From Rhodovulum adriaticum (GTDB lineage: Bacteria > Pseudomonadota > Alphaproteobacteria > Rhodobacterales > Rhodobacteraceae), in contig NZ_SLXL01000003.1 of assembly GCF_004345735.1 (NCBI RefSeq), forward strand, positions 62,001-126,000: a stretch of DNA of 64,000 bases. The letters run 5' to 3'. Of the stretch, positions 29,062 to 37,957 are shown in pieces; the stretch's first letter is position 1; each line of letters starts with the position of its first letter. The notes under the pieces are model-generated. The model ran no database searches. It worked only from the letters and a program-made list of their open reading frames with translations, and was not told the DNA's origin. The position numbers and the translations under genes are program-made.

Positions 29062-29304
29062 ATGGCCATTGCGCCCGAAGAAATCGAAACCCTGATCCGC
29101 GCCAAATTTCCCGATGCGCAGATCACGATCACCGACATTGCTGGCGACGGGAACCACTATGCCGCCGAGGTGATCGACGAAACGTTCCGCGGCATGAACC
29201 GCGTACAGCAGCAGCGCGCGGTCTATGCCGCGCTGAAAGAGCAGATGGACGGCTCTGACGCCGCGCTCCATGCGCTCGCCCTGACCACCAAAGCCCCGGA
29301 GTGA
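29062..29304 (+). CDS. bolA: BolA/IbaG-family protein
   Basis: Small iron-homeostasis partner of monothiol glutaredoxin (80 residues). Conserved BolA features are [30 protein letters not shown] with the invariant histidine available for cluster binding. The ATG at 29062 follows AGGACGCACGCAG; the longer upstream frame has no support. The stop overlaps the region of the grxD ribosome binding site (GGAG at 29298), and the bolA-grxD pairing is a well-known functional partnership. Confidence 0.92.
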   Translation: MAIAPEEIETLIRAKFPDAQITITDIAGDGNHYAAEVIDETFRGMNRVQQQRAVYAALKEQMDGSDAALHALALTTKAPE

Positions 29305-29309
29305 TCCAG

Positions 29310-29672
29310 ATGTCCGACGCGCAGACCCAGATCAAGGAAACCATCGACGCCAACGATGTCGTGCTGTTCATGAAGGGCACCGCCGGCGCCCCGCAATGCG
29401 GATTCTCCAGCCGCGTGGCCGGTGTGCTCAGCTTCATGGGGGTGACCTACAAGGACGTGAACGTTCTGGCGGACGAGGAAATCCGCCAGGGCATCAAGGA
29501 CTTCTCCGACTGGCCGACGATCCCGCAGTTGTACGTCAAGGGCGAGTTCGTGGGCGGTTGTGACATCATCACCGAGATGACCCTGTCGGGCGAGCTGGAC
29601 AAGCTGTTCGACGACAAGGGCGTGACCTATGACAAGGACGCCGCCGACAAGATCCGCTCTGCCAACGCCTGA
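29310..29672 (+). CDS. grxD: Monothiol glutaredoxin (Grx4 type, CGFS)
   Basis: Carries and delivers 2Fe-2S clusters with BolA. The 120-residue protein has the CGFS active site (C30), preceded by MKGTAGAPQ, and the glutathione-binding [19 protein letters not shown]. The ATG at 29310 is favoured by GGAG upstream; a GTG at 29301 would add three residues. Placed directly after bolA. Confidence 0.95.
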   Translation: MSDAQTQIKETIDANDVVLFMKGTAGAPQCGFSSRVAGVLSFMGVTYKDVNVLADEEIRQGIKDFSDWPTIPQLYVKGEFVGGCDIITEMTLSGELDKLFDDKGVTYDKDAADKIRSANA

Positions 29673-29680
29673 GGCCGGAC

Positions 29681-30175
29681 ATGTTGCGCGCGCGCCTGTG
29701 GTACGGCCCGGCCGGGCAGGACGTGGCGCTGGACCGGGTGGCGCGGTATCTGAGCGGGCCGCTGGCCTGCACCACGCGCCCCACCCAGCGGCGTCATCGT
29801 GATGGCTGGGTCGCGCAGATCGAACTGCGCGGCCCGCTGTGCGCTGCGGTAGAGCAGATCCGCGCGCCGCATGTCGGCGCCGAGGCGGAGCTGCTGGCCC
29901 GGCGCCTGCACCCTGCGGCCCCTGGCGCGCTGGCCAAGCGGCTGGTCGCCTGCACCGCACGGCTGGAGGTGCACGATCTGCCCGGCGCCGCCCCGTTTCT
30001 GCCGGCCACGGGTACGGCGCGCAGCGTACTGCTGCCGCTGGCCTATGCCATGGACGGCTATGTCGAAGAGGTCGAAACCGGCCGGCTGTTCTACTATCCC
30101 AAACCCGGCGACCGGCGCCGCACCGCGCCGATGCGGTTCGCGCTTGCGGCCCTTGGACGATTGATCCGGCGTTAA
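29681..30175 (+). CDS. Hypothetical protein
   Basis: Unrecognised 164-residue protein with a GC-rich coding pattern like its neighbours. It is basic, rich in Arg, Leu and Ala, has no signal peptide or membrane segment, and no catalytic motif that I recognise. A tract VLLPLAYAMDGYVEEVETGRLFYYPKPGD near the C-terminus looks like a folded core. It starts 8 bases after grxD and is likely part of that transcript. Confidence 0.65.
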   Translation: MLRARLWYGPAGQDVALDRVARYLSGPLACTTRPTQRRHRDGWVAQIELRGPLCAAVEQIRAPHVGAEAELLARRLHPAAPGALAKRLVACTARLEVHDLPGAAPFLPATGTARSVLLPLAYAMDGYVEEVETGRLFYYPKPGDRRRTAPMRFALAALGRLIRR

Positions 30176-30261
30176 GCGCTCCAGTTGCATTCCGGACATT
30201 TTGGCGCATTCCTCCGGGGGCGATCCGTGCTCATCTGAAGAGGGCCCCAAGGAGCATGGCC

Positions 30262-30735
30262 ATGGAACAGAAGACGGGACATTGTCCCTTTGCCGCGCAA
30301 CACGACACCATCACTGGCCATCATCCCATACGGATCGGCCGCTCTGTCATGAATCGGGAAATCCTCCGCCCGGTCCTTCGGCAGGCGGGCGTGTCCGAGA
30401 TGCCGTTCGATCCGCATGTGCTGGTGGCCTCCTGCCCCTGTCCCGTGGATTGGGACGCGGCCGCCTTTGCGCCGGAACACAACCGGATCGCGATCTCGCC
30501 CCGCAAGCCGCGGCTTGTTCGCACGCCCGAGGACACGGTTGCTCTGGCCTTCGATGCGGATGAACTGAGCGCGCGCTGGAAAACCCTGACAGAGGCCGGC
30601 GCCCACTGGACCGGGGCCGCCTACGTGCCGCAGATCGTGCTGGGCCCCGCCCCTGACGACCTGCCCGAGACCTGCTTTTTCAGCGGACCGATCCTATTCG
30701 GCCCAGAATGGCGCAAGACCCCCGACTGCGCCTGA
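30262..30735 (+). CDS. Hypothetical cysteine-containing protein
   Basis: Unrecognised 157-residue soluble protein. Cysteines occur in HCPFAA near the N-terminus and in VASCPCPVDWD around residue 58, a CxC pair that might bind metal or be redox active, but no family was recognised. The ATG at 30262 lies 7 bases after AGGAG; an ATG at 30256 is too close to that site. It ends 13 bases before the convergent modC. Confidence 0.6.
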   Translation: MEQKTGHCPFAAQHDTITGHHPIRIGRSVMNREILRPVLRQAGVSEMPFDPHVLVASCPCPVDWDAAAFAPEHNRIAISPRKPRLVRTPEDTVALAFDADELSARWKTLTEAGAHWTGAAYVPQIVLGPAPDDLPETCFFSGPILFGPEWRKTPDCA

Positions 30736-30748
30736 GACCCGGCTTGCC

Positions 30749-31870
30749 TCAGGCGGTGTGCGCGGGCGGCGCCTGCGCCAGTTCCGGTGCGGCACCCGGC
30801 GCTGCCAAGGCAACCGCCTTTAGCCGCGCCACGACCGTTTCCCCCACGCGCAATCCCAAGGTGTCCCAGGACTTGAGCGAAACACTGGCCAGCAGCGCGG
30901 CGCCCTCGCCCCGTTGCCCTAGGCGCAGACGCACGACCACCTGATGGGCGGCGGTTTCCTCGGCGCCCTCGATCCGGGCGGGCAACGCGTTCAGGATCGT
31001 GGTGTCCTGCGGCGCCCGGCGGCCCAGGCTGACATCGCTGGCGGGGATCCGCAGGCGCCGCCGCCGCCCGATCGGCCCCAGGTCGCCCTGCACCGTCACC
31101 ACGCCGCCGGGAACCCGTAGATCGGTCAGCCCGTAACGCGCATCACGCGCGATAACCTGCCCGTCGATCACCGCGGCCGGTTGCGGCATGTGGATCAGCG
31201 GCAAGGCGGGATCGGCCAGAAGGCCCGCGATGGGACCAGAGGCCCGCACCCGCCCCCGCTCCATCAGCACCAGGGTATCGGCCAGCCGCTCGACCTCGGC
31301 GATGTCGTGGCTGACATAGATCACCGGGATCGACAGGCTGGCATGCAGGCGTTCGAGGTAGGGCAGGATCTCTTCCTTGCTGACACGGTCCAGCGCCGAC
31401 AGCGGTTCGTCCATCAGCAATAACTGCGGTTGGGACAGCAGGGCGCGGCCGATGGCGACGCGCTGCCGCTCGCCCCCCGACAGCATCGCCGTGGGCCGGT
31501 CGAAGAGCGGCGCGATACCCAGCAGGTCCACAACCTCGTTCAGGCCGATGCGGGCGGTGCTGCGCGACCGGCGCAGGCCAAACCGCAGGTTGTCCTCGAC
31601 CGAGAGATGGGGAAACAGGCTGGCCTCTTGAAAGACATAGCCGACGGCGCGGCGGTGTGGCGGCACGAACCGGCGGCCCGCCTGCCACGTTTCGCCGTTG
31701 ACCTGCAAGCGCCCGTCGCGCAGCCGGGCCAGCCCGGCGATCGCGCGCAGCACCGTCGTCTTACCCGATCCCGACGCCCCGAACAGCGCCGTGATCCCCT
31801 GCCCCGGCACCCGGAATTCGGCATCCAGATCGAAACTGCCCAACCGCCCGCGAAACGCAGCCTCGATCAT
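30749..31870 (-). CDS. modC: Molybdate ABC transporter ATP-binding protein
   Basis: ATPase of the molybdate importer, 373 residues. Walker [10 protein letters not shown] is at 31-39, the signature [16 protein letters not shown] follows, and Walker B is [14 protein letters not shown]-terminal MOP/TOBE domain (about 290-355) would bind molybdate, as in family members that feel substrate levels. Its ATG overlaps the modB stop by 4 bases; a longer frame to 31972 overlaps modB and is rejected. Confidence 0.95.
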   Translation of the reverse strand: MIEAAFRGRLGSFDLDAEFRVPGQGITALFGASGSGKTTVLRAIAGLARLRDGRLQVNGETWQAGRRFVPPHRRAVGYVFQEASLFPHLSVEDNLRFGLRRSRSTARIGLNEVVDLLGIAPLFDRPTAMLSGGERQRVAIGRALLSQPQLLLMDEPLSALDRVSKEEILPYLERLHASLSIPVIYVSHDIAEVERLADTLVLMERGRVRASGPIAGLLADPALPLIHMPQPAAVIDGQVIARDARYGLTDLRVPGGVVTVQGDLGPIGRRRRLRIPASDVSLGRRAPQDTTILNALPARIEGAEETAAHQVVVRLRLGQRGEGAALLASVSLKSWDTLGLRVGETVVARLKAVALAAPGAAPELAQAPPAHTA

Positions 31871-32550
31871 GTCCGCCCCCGGTTCAGCCGACGTTCCAGC
31901 AGCAGCATGGCCAGGATCACGACGAAGGACAGCACCAGCATCCCCCCGGCCAGCACATGCGCCTTGCCCCATTGCAGGGTTTCCACGTAGTCGAAGATCG
32001 TAACCGACAGAACCTTGGTCTCACCCGGGATGCCGCCGCCGATCATCAGCACGACGCCGAACTCGCCCACCGTGTGGGCGAACCCCAGTATCGCCCCCGT
32101 CATCAACCCCGGCAGGGCCAGCGGCAATGCCACGGTCACGAACGCATCCAGACGCGAGGCGCGCAGCGTCGCCGCAACCTCCATCGGACGGTCGCCCATC
32201 GCCTCGAACGCGTTGCGGATCGGGTTCACCACGAAGGGCAGGGAATAGATGACAGACCCCAGCACAAGCCCCTCAAAGGTAAAGGACAGCTTGAATCCCA
32301 GAAGGGCGGTCAGCGGGCTGTCCGGCCCCATCGCGATCAGCAGATAGAACCCCAGCACCGTCGGCGGCAGGACGATAGGCAGCGACACAAGGCTGGCGAT
32401 GACCTCTTTCCACGGGCCGCGGGTCCGCGCCAGCCACCAGGCCAGCGGCGTGCCGACCAGCAACAGCACCACGGTCGTTATCGCCGCCAGCTTTAGCGTC
32501 AGCAGGATCGTTTCGATCATCGATGCGTCGAACAGATGTCCCTCGCCCAT
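31867..32550 (-). CDS. modB: Molybdate ABC transporter permease
   Basis: Inner-membrane permease of 227 residues with five or more membrane segments. The coupling motif for ModC is in [25 protein letters not shown], the usual EAA loop. The protein is intact. It overlaps modC by 4 bases and begins 3 bases after the modA remnant, consistent with an original modABC operon. Confidence 0.95.
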   Translation of the reverse strand: MGEGHLFDASMIETILLTLKLAAITTVVLLLVGTPLAWWLARTRGPWKEVIASLVSLPIVLPPTVLGFYLLIAMGPDSPLTALLGFKLSFTFEGLVLGSVIYSLPFVVNPIRNAFEAMGDRPMEVAATLRASRLDAFVTVALPLALPGLMTGAILGFAHTVGEFGVVLMIGGGIPGETKVLSVTIFDYVETLQWGKAHVLAGGMLVLSFVVILAMLLLERRLNRGRT

Positions 32551-32553
32551 GGC

Positions 32554-32700
32554 TTAACCACCCGTTCCGTAGCCGAGTTTGCGGGTGATCGCCTGCGCCG
32601 CCGGGTGGCCCGGATACGCCAGACAGGCCCGCGCCGCCAGGGCCAGCCCGACGATCAGGGCCACAGCACCGCCGCGTATCGAGGAACGGAAAAGGATCAT
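32554..32700 (-). pseudogene. modA: modA remnant: signal peptide joined to the ModA C-terminal tail
   Basis: A 48-codon frame starts at an ATG with AGGAAAG upstream. Residues 1-25 form a signal peptide (RGGAVALIVGLALAARA). The remainder, CLAYPGHPAAQAITRKLGYG, resembles the last helix of ModA-type periplasmic binding proteins (typically a ...AxAFLxYLxSPxAQAIxxxxGYG pattern). The central roughly 200 residues of a molybdate-binding protein are missing, which suggests an in-frame internal deletion. Location between the divergent modE and modB, where modA is expected, supports this. The short product is probably non-functional; an assembly collapse cannot be ruled out. Confidence 0.7.
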
Positions 32701-33031
32701 CGGTCTTTCCTTGTTGTCGGCACCTTGTGCGGGACCGGTACGGCGGCCGAGAGACAGCGCCACGGCACCTTCCCGCATAACGTCGTGCAACGGTCTGTTT
32801 CAACAGCCCCGCTATTACCTCGCACTACATAACGCAGGGCGTGACCCCAATGCGACAGCCCCGCAGCGCCCACACCCACAGGCGAAATTGCGTAGCAGCC
32901 GCGCAGAAGGATGACCCGTGCCGAAAAACGCGCCGTTCTGCGAACAGTTCTACGGTCGTGCCCCTCGCCGCTGGTCCCAATGGGCGCGACTCGTTAAGAC
33001 AGACAGGCCAATGCAGAGGGGAGCGGGACCA
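32701..33031. other. Divergent mod intergenic region
   Basis: About 330 bases between the modA remnant (minus) and modE (plus). It holds the ribosome binding site of the remnant, a Mo-box-like repeat, and, on the plus strand, AGAAGG before a GTG at 32918 that could start a longer ModE. I see no other gene here. Confidence 0.6.
32810..32834. promoter_or_regulatory. Mo-box-like ModE binding site
   Basis: Imperfect inverted repeat CGCTATTAC-N7-TACATAACG. The right half matches the ModE half-site TATATAACG at 8 of 9 positions; the left half matches its complement less well (mainly CG-TAT). It lies 110 bases upstream of the mod operon start and about 200 bases from modE, a suitable place for repression of transporter genes by molybdate-bound ModE. 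Confidence 0.5.
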
Positions 33032-33817
33032 ATGCCCGAAGGATTACGCAGTGCGCTGACACTGGAACGGCCCGGCGCGCGTATGGGCGCCGACCGGGTC
33101 GCGCTGCTGGCCGCGGTCGGGCGCACCGGCTCGATTTCCGCCGCCGCCCGCGAGGTGGGCCTGTCCTACAAGGCCGCCTGGGACGGTGTGCAGGCAATGA
33201 ACAACCTGTTTTCCGGTCCTCTGGTCACAGCCGCGCCGGGCGGGCGCGCGGGCGGCGGCGCCACGCTGACCCCGGCGGGCGAAAAGGTGATCACCGCCTT
33301 CACCGCCATGCAAGAGGGGCTGGAGCGCGTTGTCGCCGCGCTGGACGCCCAGATCGACCTAGACCCGACCGACATGCTCTGGAGCCTGATGATGAAAACC
33401 TCGGCCCGCAACACCTATCGCTGCACCGTCACCCAGATCACCCAGGGCACGGTCAGCGCCGAGGTGGACATGGACCTGGGCGGGGGACAACAGATCACCG
33501 CCGTCATCACCGGCCGCAGTGCCGCGGACATGGGCCTGGCACCGGGGACCGAGGTCTTTGCCATGGTCAAGTCGAGCTTTGTCATCCTAGCCAAGGGCCA
33601 GGCCGAGGGCATGCTGTCCGTCCGCAACCGCCTGACCGGCACCGTCACGGCCCGCACCGACGGCCCCGTCACCAGCGAAATCGTTCTGGATCTGGGCGGC
33701 GGCAAGACGCTGGCCGCGACCATCACCCACGAAAGCGCGAACAACCTGGAGCTGCGGCCCGGCGACACGGCAACGGCCCTGATAAAGGCCAGCCATGTGA
33801 TCCTGGCCCTACCCTAG
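33032..33817 (+). CDS. modE: Molybdate-responsive regulator ModE (MopA/MopB type)
   Basis: DNA-binding sensor of molybdate. The N-terminal winged helix contains GARMGADRVALLAAVGRTGSISAAAREVG (only the first part shown is needed: GARMGADRVALLAA), close to Rhodobacter MopA/MopB. Two tandem MOP domains follow (about residues 125-190 and 198-261), each with TSARN or SVRNRLTG starts and a VKSSFVILA or IKASHVILALP end. 261 residues from the ATG at 33032 (GGAG upstream). A GTG at 32918 with AGAAGG would add 38 residues that lack family similarity. The stop codon lies in a CTAG shared with the convergent neighbour. Confidence 0.93.
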   Translation: MPEGLRSALTLERPGARMGADRVALLAAVGRTGSISAAAREVGLSYKAAWDGVQAMNNLFSGPLVTAAPGGRAGGGATLTPAGEKVITAFTAMQEGLERVVAALDAQIDLDPTDMLWSLMMKTSARNTYRCTVTQITQGTVSAEVDMDLGGGQQITAVITGRSAADMGLAPGTEVFAMVKSSFVILAKGQAEGMLSVRNRLTGTVTARTDGPVTSEIVLDLGGGKTLAATITHESANNLELRPGDTATALIKASHVILALP

Positions 33818-35655
33818 GTCGCGTCCGGGGTTGCATCGGCCAGGGCCAGGCAGCGTTGCCAAAGGCGCTCGGCAATCTCTTGGTCCAGCACATGCGGCAC
33901 GGGGTTGTCCTGCCCCTCCATCACGAAGAAACCGCCATTGCGCACCACCTCGGGGCCTTGAACGGCCAGATCGGCGATATGGCTGGCCACGTCCCGGGGC
34001 GAGGTCATCTGCATCACCGCCCGGTTGCGCAGGGTTTCGCGCCGCTGCCGTTCCTGCGCGCCCAGCATCTCGTTATCCTGGGACAACGGCGGCAGGCGCC
34101 AGGTTTCCGACCGTTCCGCCCGCGGCACAAGGGTTGCAACGCGAATGCCGCTGCCCTCTGTCATGCCGGACAGGACGAACCCGCACATCATCAGGGCCGC
34201 CTGCGCCCGCCCCATCGCCATAAGCGGCGCATAGACGATCCGGCTTTCCAGATCGTCGGGGTCCACGGGACAATCGGCATAGCTGTTGTTGACGACGTTC
34301 ACGACCAGCGCATCCTGCGCCGCCTGCAACGGCCCGGCCAACAGGTCAGTCAGCAAAAGCTGTCCCAGCAGATTGGCGGCAACACTGCGCTCGTGCCCCT
34401 CGGCGGTTTCTTCGCGGGTGTCGTGCAGGCGCAGCACCGTGTTGAACAGCAGGTCGATCTGGCCCGGCGTTTGGCAAAGCTGCCCGGCGATGCGGCGCAC
34501 ATCGCCCATCAGCGCGATATCGCCATGCAACAGATCCAGCTTGCCCGCCTTTTCAAAATCGCCGAACCGGGCTTGTAGCGCCGCAGCATCCTCGGGCCGG
34601 GTGACGACATGCAGATGCGCCCCCAGCCGCAACAACAGCGACACCAGTTCGCGCGTCGCCGGGGTCGCGGCCTCGGTCACGACGACATGCTTTCCGGCAA
34701 GGGGCGTTTGCCCGGCCTCGACCGCGGTCAACGCGGGTGGCAGGCTGGACCGCACCGGCGGCAACAGCCCGCCATCGCGGTCGCGGCGGATGACCTCTTG
34801 CAGGATCTCTGCGAAATTCACCCAGACCCGTTTGCGCGGGCGAAATCCCAGGACCTGGACCGCGCGCGCGGTGTTCAGGACCGGCGGCACCTCGGGATAG
34901 ACCGGCCGAACCCGGATGGTCGTATCGGTGTCATCCAGCAGCATCTTGCCCAGGCGTTGGCATTCGGCGGCGGCACTGTCCGCCCCCACGGCGACCGGCC
35001 CGGCCAGGTTGAAGGCCAGACCGGCCGCGCCGGGCCGTTCCGCAGCGGCCAGCACCATATCGGCCAGTTCGTCGACATCGACCGGATGCAACCGGCCAAG
35101 GCCCGCTTGTGGCTGGCCAGTGCGCCACATGTCCCGGATCGCGGCGCGCGCGGCGGGGCAATCCCGCGACAGCACCGGCAGGCAGCGCAAAACGGTGGCC
35201 TGCGCATCCTCGGACAGGTCGGACAGCGCACGTTCCAGCGCGATGGCCGCCCGGGCCAACGGATCGGCCGTCTGGGCGGACACGAAGGGGCCGTTTTCAT
35301 CCACCGTCGCGGATTGCAACGCGACCGGGTCATAGACGGCGGCGCTGTTGACCAGCACGATGCGCGCCACGCCCGCCTTGTCGGCGGCCGCGATCAGCCC
35401 CGCGATATCGGCCGCAGCCTGCTCCGGCTCTTCCGGGGGCGTCGCGAAATCGGGGATGACCACCAGCGACACGCGCGCCAGCCGCCGCCCGAACCGCCCC
35501 GGCGTCTTGGGCCAGGGGCCTGTGCGCACGCCCTCTGGCGCGCGGTCAGCCTCTTCGGGCGACGCCAGGCCGGTGACCTCATACCCCGCTGCAAGCAGGC
35601 GCTCCGCTACCCGTTTGCCCAAGGGGCCGCAAACATCCGATATCAGTGCGCGCAT
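33814..35655 (-). CDS. Tandem Rossmann-fold (SDR-like) protein with degenerate active sites
   Basis: 613-residue fusion of two short-chain-dehydrogenase-like domains. Domain 1 (about 1-285) is of the epimerase type, but the glycine motif reads SDVCGPLGKRV instead of TGxxGxxG. Domain 2 (about 318-613) is of the classical type; its glycine motif is TEAATPATR and the usual NNAG is FNTVL. No YxxxK is evident in domain 1, so catalysis in the usual sense is doubtful. Last gene of the large minus-strand unit, 12 bases after another Rossmann protein. Possible roles are binding an acyl or nucleotide ligand or a structural partner function; this is inference. Confidence 0.75.
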   Translation of the reverse strand: MRALISDVCGPLGKRVAERLLAAGYEVTGLASPEEADRAPEGVRTGPWPKTPGRFGRRLARVSLVVIPDFATPPEEPEQAAADIAGLIAAADKAGVARIVLVNSAAVYDPVALQSATVDENGPFVSAQTADPLARAAIALERALSDLSEDAQATVLRCLPVLSRDCPAARAAIRDMWRTGQPQAGLGRLHPVDVDELADMVLAAAERPGAAGLAFNLAGPVAVGADSAAAECQRLGKMLLDDTDTTIRVRPVYPEVPPVLNTARAVQVLGFRPRKRVWVNFAEILQEVIRRDRDGGLLPPVRSSLPPALTAVEAGQTPLAGKHVVVTEAATPATRELVSLLLRLGAHLHVVTRPEDAAALQARFGDFEKAGKLDLLHGDIALMGDVRRIAGQLCQTPGQIDLLFNTVLRLHDTREETAEGHERSVAANLLGQLLLTDLLAGPLQAAQDALVVNVVNNSYADCPVDPDDLESRIVYAPLMAMGRAQAALMMCGFVLSGMTEGSGIRVATLVPRAERSETWRLPPLSQDNEMLGAQERQRRETLRNRAVMQMTSPRDVASHIADLAVQGPEVVRNGGFFVMEGQDNPVPHVLDQEIAERLWQRCLALADATPDAT

Positions 35656-35667
35656 GATCTTCGGCCC

Positions 35668-36633
35668 CTAGTCTTCCAGCATGTAGGCCGGCAGGCGGAT
35701 ACTCTCGGACGAGGCGAAGTCCAGCCGGCCCAGCACCTCCTCGATACAGTCGCGCACGGGAATCTCGGCCCGCCAGCCAAGCGCCTTCAGCTTGCGCGGT
35801 TCACGCTTCACCAGTCCGATATTGTTGCGCGAGGCCAGCTCGGTCACCGGGTTATCCGTTCGCCCGACATTGAGGATATCCCAGACCATCGCCTGGATAT
35901 CGTACAGCGTGATCGGCTCTTCGCCCGCGACCAGAAAGCACTGATTGCGCGCGCGGTCATCCTCGGCCACCAGCAGCGCGGCGCGGGCCAGATCCTTGCC
36001 GTGGGTCCATTGCATGACATCCCACAATCGGCGCTGCATCTCGATCTGGGCAGGCTGGTTGCGCAGAACAGTGCTCACCATGGTTTCGATCGCGGGGCAT
36101 TTGCGCCCGGCGATGACCGTGGGCCGCAGGATCGCATAGTCCAGCTTGCCTGTGGCGCCCGCATCCATCAGGGCATCCTCGGCGGCGATCAGGGATTCCG
36201 ATTCCGCGACCTGGGTGGGGTTGCCATGGGCGTGGCGGGGATCGTCGTCCAACAACGGCCACATCGCGGGCGAGCGGTGCAGACCGTAGATGTTGTTGGA
36301 CGTGACCATGACCATCCGCCGGGCGGACCCGGCGCAGGCCGCGATCAGGTTGCGGGTGCCCGTGACGTTGACCGCGTCCAGCGTATCCGCCCAAAGCGTC
36401 GGCGTCGGAGAGACCAGCGCGGTATGAAAAACCAGGTCCACACCGCGCGCGGCCTCTGCCAACGAGACAGGATCCAGCACATCGCCCGGCACCATCTCGA
36501 TCCGGTCGCGAAACCGCACCCGATGCATCGAATCCGCCAGCGCAAGAACCCGGACATCGTGGTCCGTGGTCATCAGGGTTTCGAGAATGTATTGACCTGC
36601 CGTGCTTGTCGGCCCTGTCAGGAGCACCTTCAA
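35668..36633 (-). CDS. NAD-dependent epimerase/dehydratase-like protein lacking YxxxK
   Basis: 321-residue extended SDR. The N-terminal LLTGPTSTAGQYILETL is a variant nucleotide motif. The expected catalytic tyrosine/lysine pair after the TSNNIYG strand is missing: the sequence reads NPTQVAESESL where YxxxK would be. The C-terminal substrate region (ILRPTVIAGR, MQWTHGKDLARA) retains family features. It sits 12 bases before the tandem Rossmann gene and 49 bases after the TPR gene. It is probably active in an unusual way or serves as a binding protein. Confidence 0.78.
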   Translation of the reverse strand: MKVLLTGPTSTAGQYILETLMTTDHDVRVLALADSMHRVRFRDRIEMVPGDVLDPVSLAEAARGVDLVFHTALVSPTPTLWADTLDAVNVTGTRNLIAACAGSARRMVMVTSNNIYGLHRSPAMWPLLDDDPRHAHGNPTQVAESESLIAAEDALMDAGATGKLDYAILRPTVIAGRKCPAIETMVSTVLRNQPAQIEMQRRLWDVMQWTHGKDLARAALLVAEDDRARNQCFLVAGEEPITLYDIQAMVWDILNVGRTDNPVTELASRNNIGLVKREPRKLKALGWRAEIPVRDCIEEVLGRLDFASSESIRLPAYMLED

Positions 36634-36682
36634 ACCAAGTCTCCCCGCCCCCTGTCATATGCCTGGCCCATTCGAACGGGGC

Positions 36683-37906
36683 CTAGTCCCTGTCACCCAT
36701 CCTGAACAACGAGGACATCATGTCCTTCTGGCTTTGATCCAGCGCATCGGTGTAAAGCGCGAACAGTTCCGTGTCCGACAGCTTGCGCGCCGACCGCGCC
36801 TCGTCGATCTTGCGGATATAGGTCTCGCCTTTCGGGGCAGAATGCAACGCCGCACGATAGGATTCTTCGGCTGCGGTGATATTTCCCTCTCGGGCAAAGG
36901 CGTCGCCATACAGGCGCTGGATCGCGACGGCCATGTTCCCGCGGCGGGGCAATTGTGCCAGGATCTCGCGTGCCTCGGACTGCTTGTTCTGCGGGATCAG
37001 GGCCTGCACCAGCAAAAGCTGGGCAAAGACCCGCGGCCGCCCGCGGAACCAGTCGGCCATACGGCGGCGGAATTCGGCCTGGCGGGGCGATTGTGCCTGG
37101 CCCTGGCCCAGTTGGGACGCTTGCTCGCCACCGGCGGCAGCCGCGCGACGGGGCAGTGTCACCGCCCGGCGCAACAGTCCCTCGGCCTCTTGGAAATTGC
37201 CGGACCGGATCAGCATGTTGCCAAGCGCGGACAGCAACCCGGCATCCTCGGGATGCGCCTCTGCCGTGCGCCGCAACAGGGTCAGCGCCTCATCCGCCTT
37301 ACCCATGTCATGCAGCGCGTTGCCCAGCTGGATCACGGTCGGGATATCGTCCGGGAAGATCGAAAGCACATGTTCCAGATGCGCCTGCGCGTCCTCGTAG
37401 CGATCCTGATCGACACAAAGCGCGGCCAGTCGCTGGCGCAGACGGCGGGATTGCGGATCGGCCTCGATCGCGCGTTCAAGAACCGTGATCGCCTCTTCGG
37501 GTTTGTCATTACGCAAATGCAGCCGGCTGAGGCCGGTCAGCGCACGGACAGAGTTCGGATTGGCGGCCAGCGCCTTGTGAAAGTTGACCTCGGCATATTC
37601 GGGGTTGTCGCCGCGCATCCCAACCTGGGCGGCCAACAGCGCCGGAACCTCGTTCTCGGGGTCCAGATCCATCGCCTTTTCGAACTGGCGCGCGGCCTCT
37701 TCCAGCCGTCGCTCGCGCAGCAGCGAAAAACCAAGCGCGATCACCGGGCGCGCATTGTCCGGGTCGGCCTCGATCTGCTTTTGCAGTTCGGCCCGCGCCT
37801 CTTCTACGCGGCCTTCGGAAAACAGACTGCGGATATAGCCCATCGACTGGGTATCGGTGTCGTCGAATTCCCGAAAACTCGGGGTCCATTCATTGGTATC
37901 AGACAT
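36683..37906 (-). CDS. Tetratricopeptide-repeat protein
   Basis: 407-residue soluble protein made mostly of TPR helices. Repeats of the form EA-x2-x-x-A-x-x-x-x-P (for example EEARAELQKQIEADPDNARP, EEAITVLERAIEADPQ, DEALTLLRRTAEAHPEDAG) start about residue 30 and recur every 34 residues, six to eight times. A Gln/Ala-rich spacer lies near 255-275. No signal peptide. It probably scaffolds partners within the cluster; similar repeat proteins often assist multi-enzyme assemblies, but no specific partner can be named. Confidence 0.8.
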   Translation of the reverse strand: MSDTNEWTPSFREFDDTDTQSMGYIRSLFSEGRVEEARAELQKQIEADPDNARPVIALGFSLLRERRLEEAARQFEKAMDLDPENEVPALLAAQVGMRGDNPEYAEVNFHKALAANPNSVRALTGLSRLHLRNDKPEEAITVLERAIEADPQSRRLRQRLAALCVDQDRYEDAQAHLEHVLSIFPDDIPTVIQLGNALHDMGKADEALTLLRRTAEAHPEDAGLLSALGNMLIRSGNFQEAEGLLRRAVTLPRRAAAAGGEQASQLGQGQAQSPRQAEFRRRMADWFRGRPRVFAQLLLVQALIPQNKQSEAREILAQLPRRGNMAVAIQRLYGDAFAREGNITAAEESYRAALHSAPKGETYIRKIDEARSARKLSDTELFALYTDALDQSQKDMMSSLFRMGDRD

Positions 37907-37957
37907 GATTTCATTCCCCCTGACAAATCATGACAAGCTGCGGCCTGCCCAAAAACC

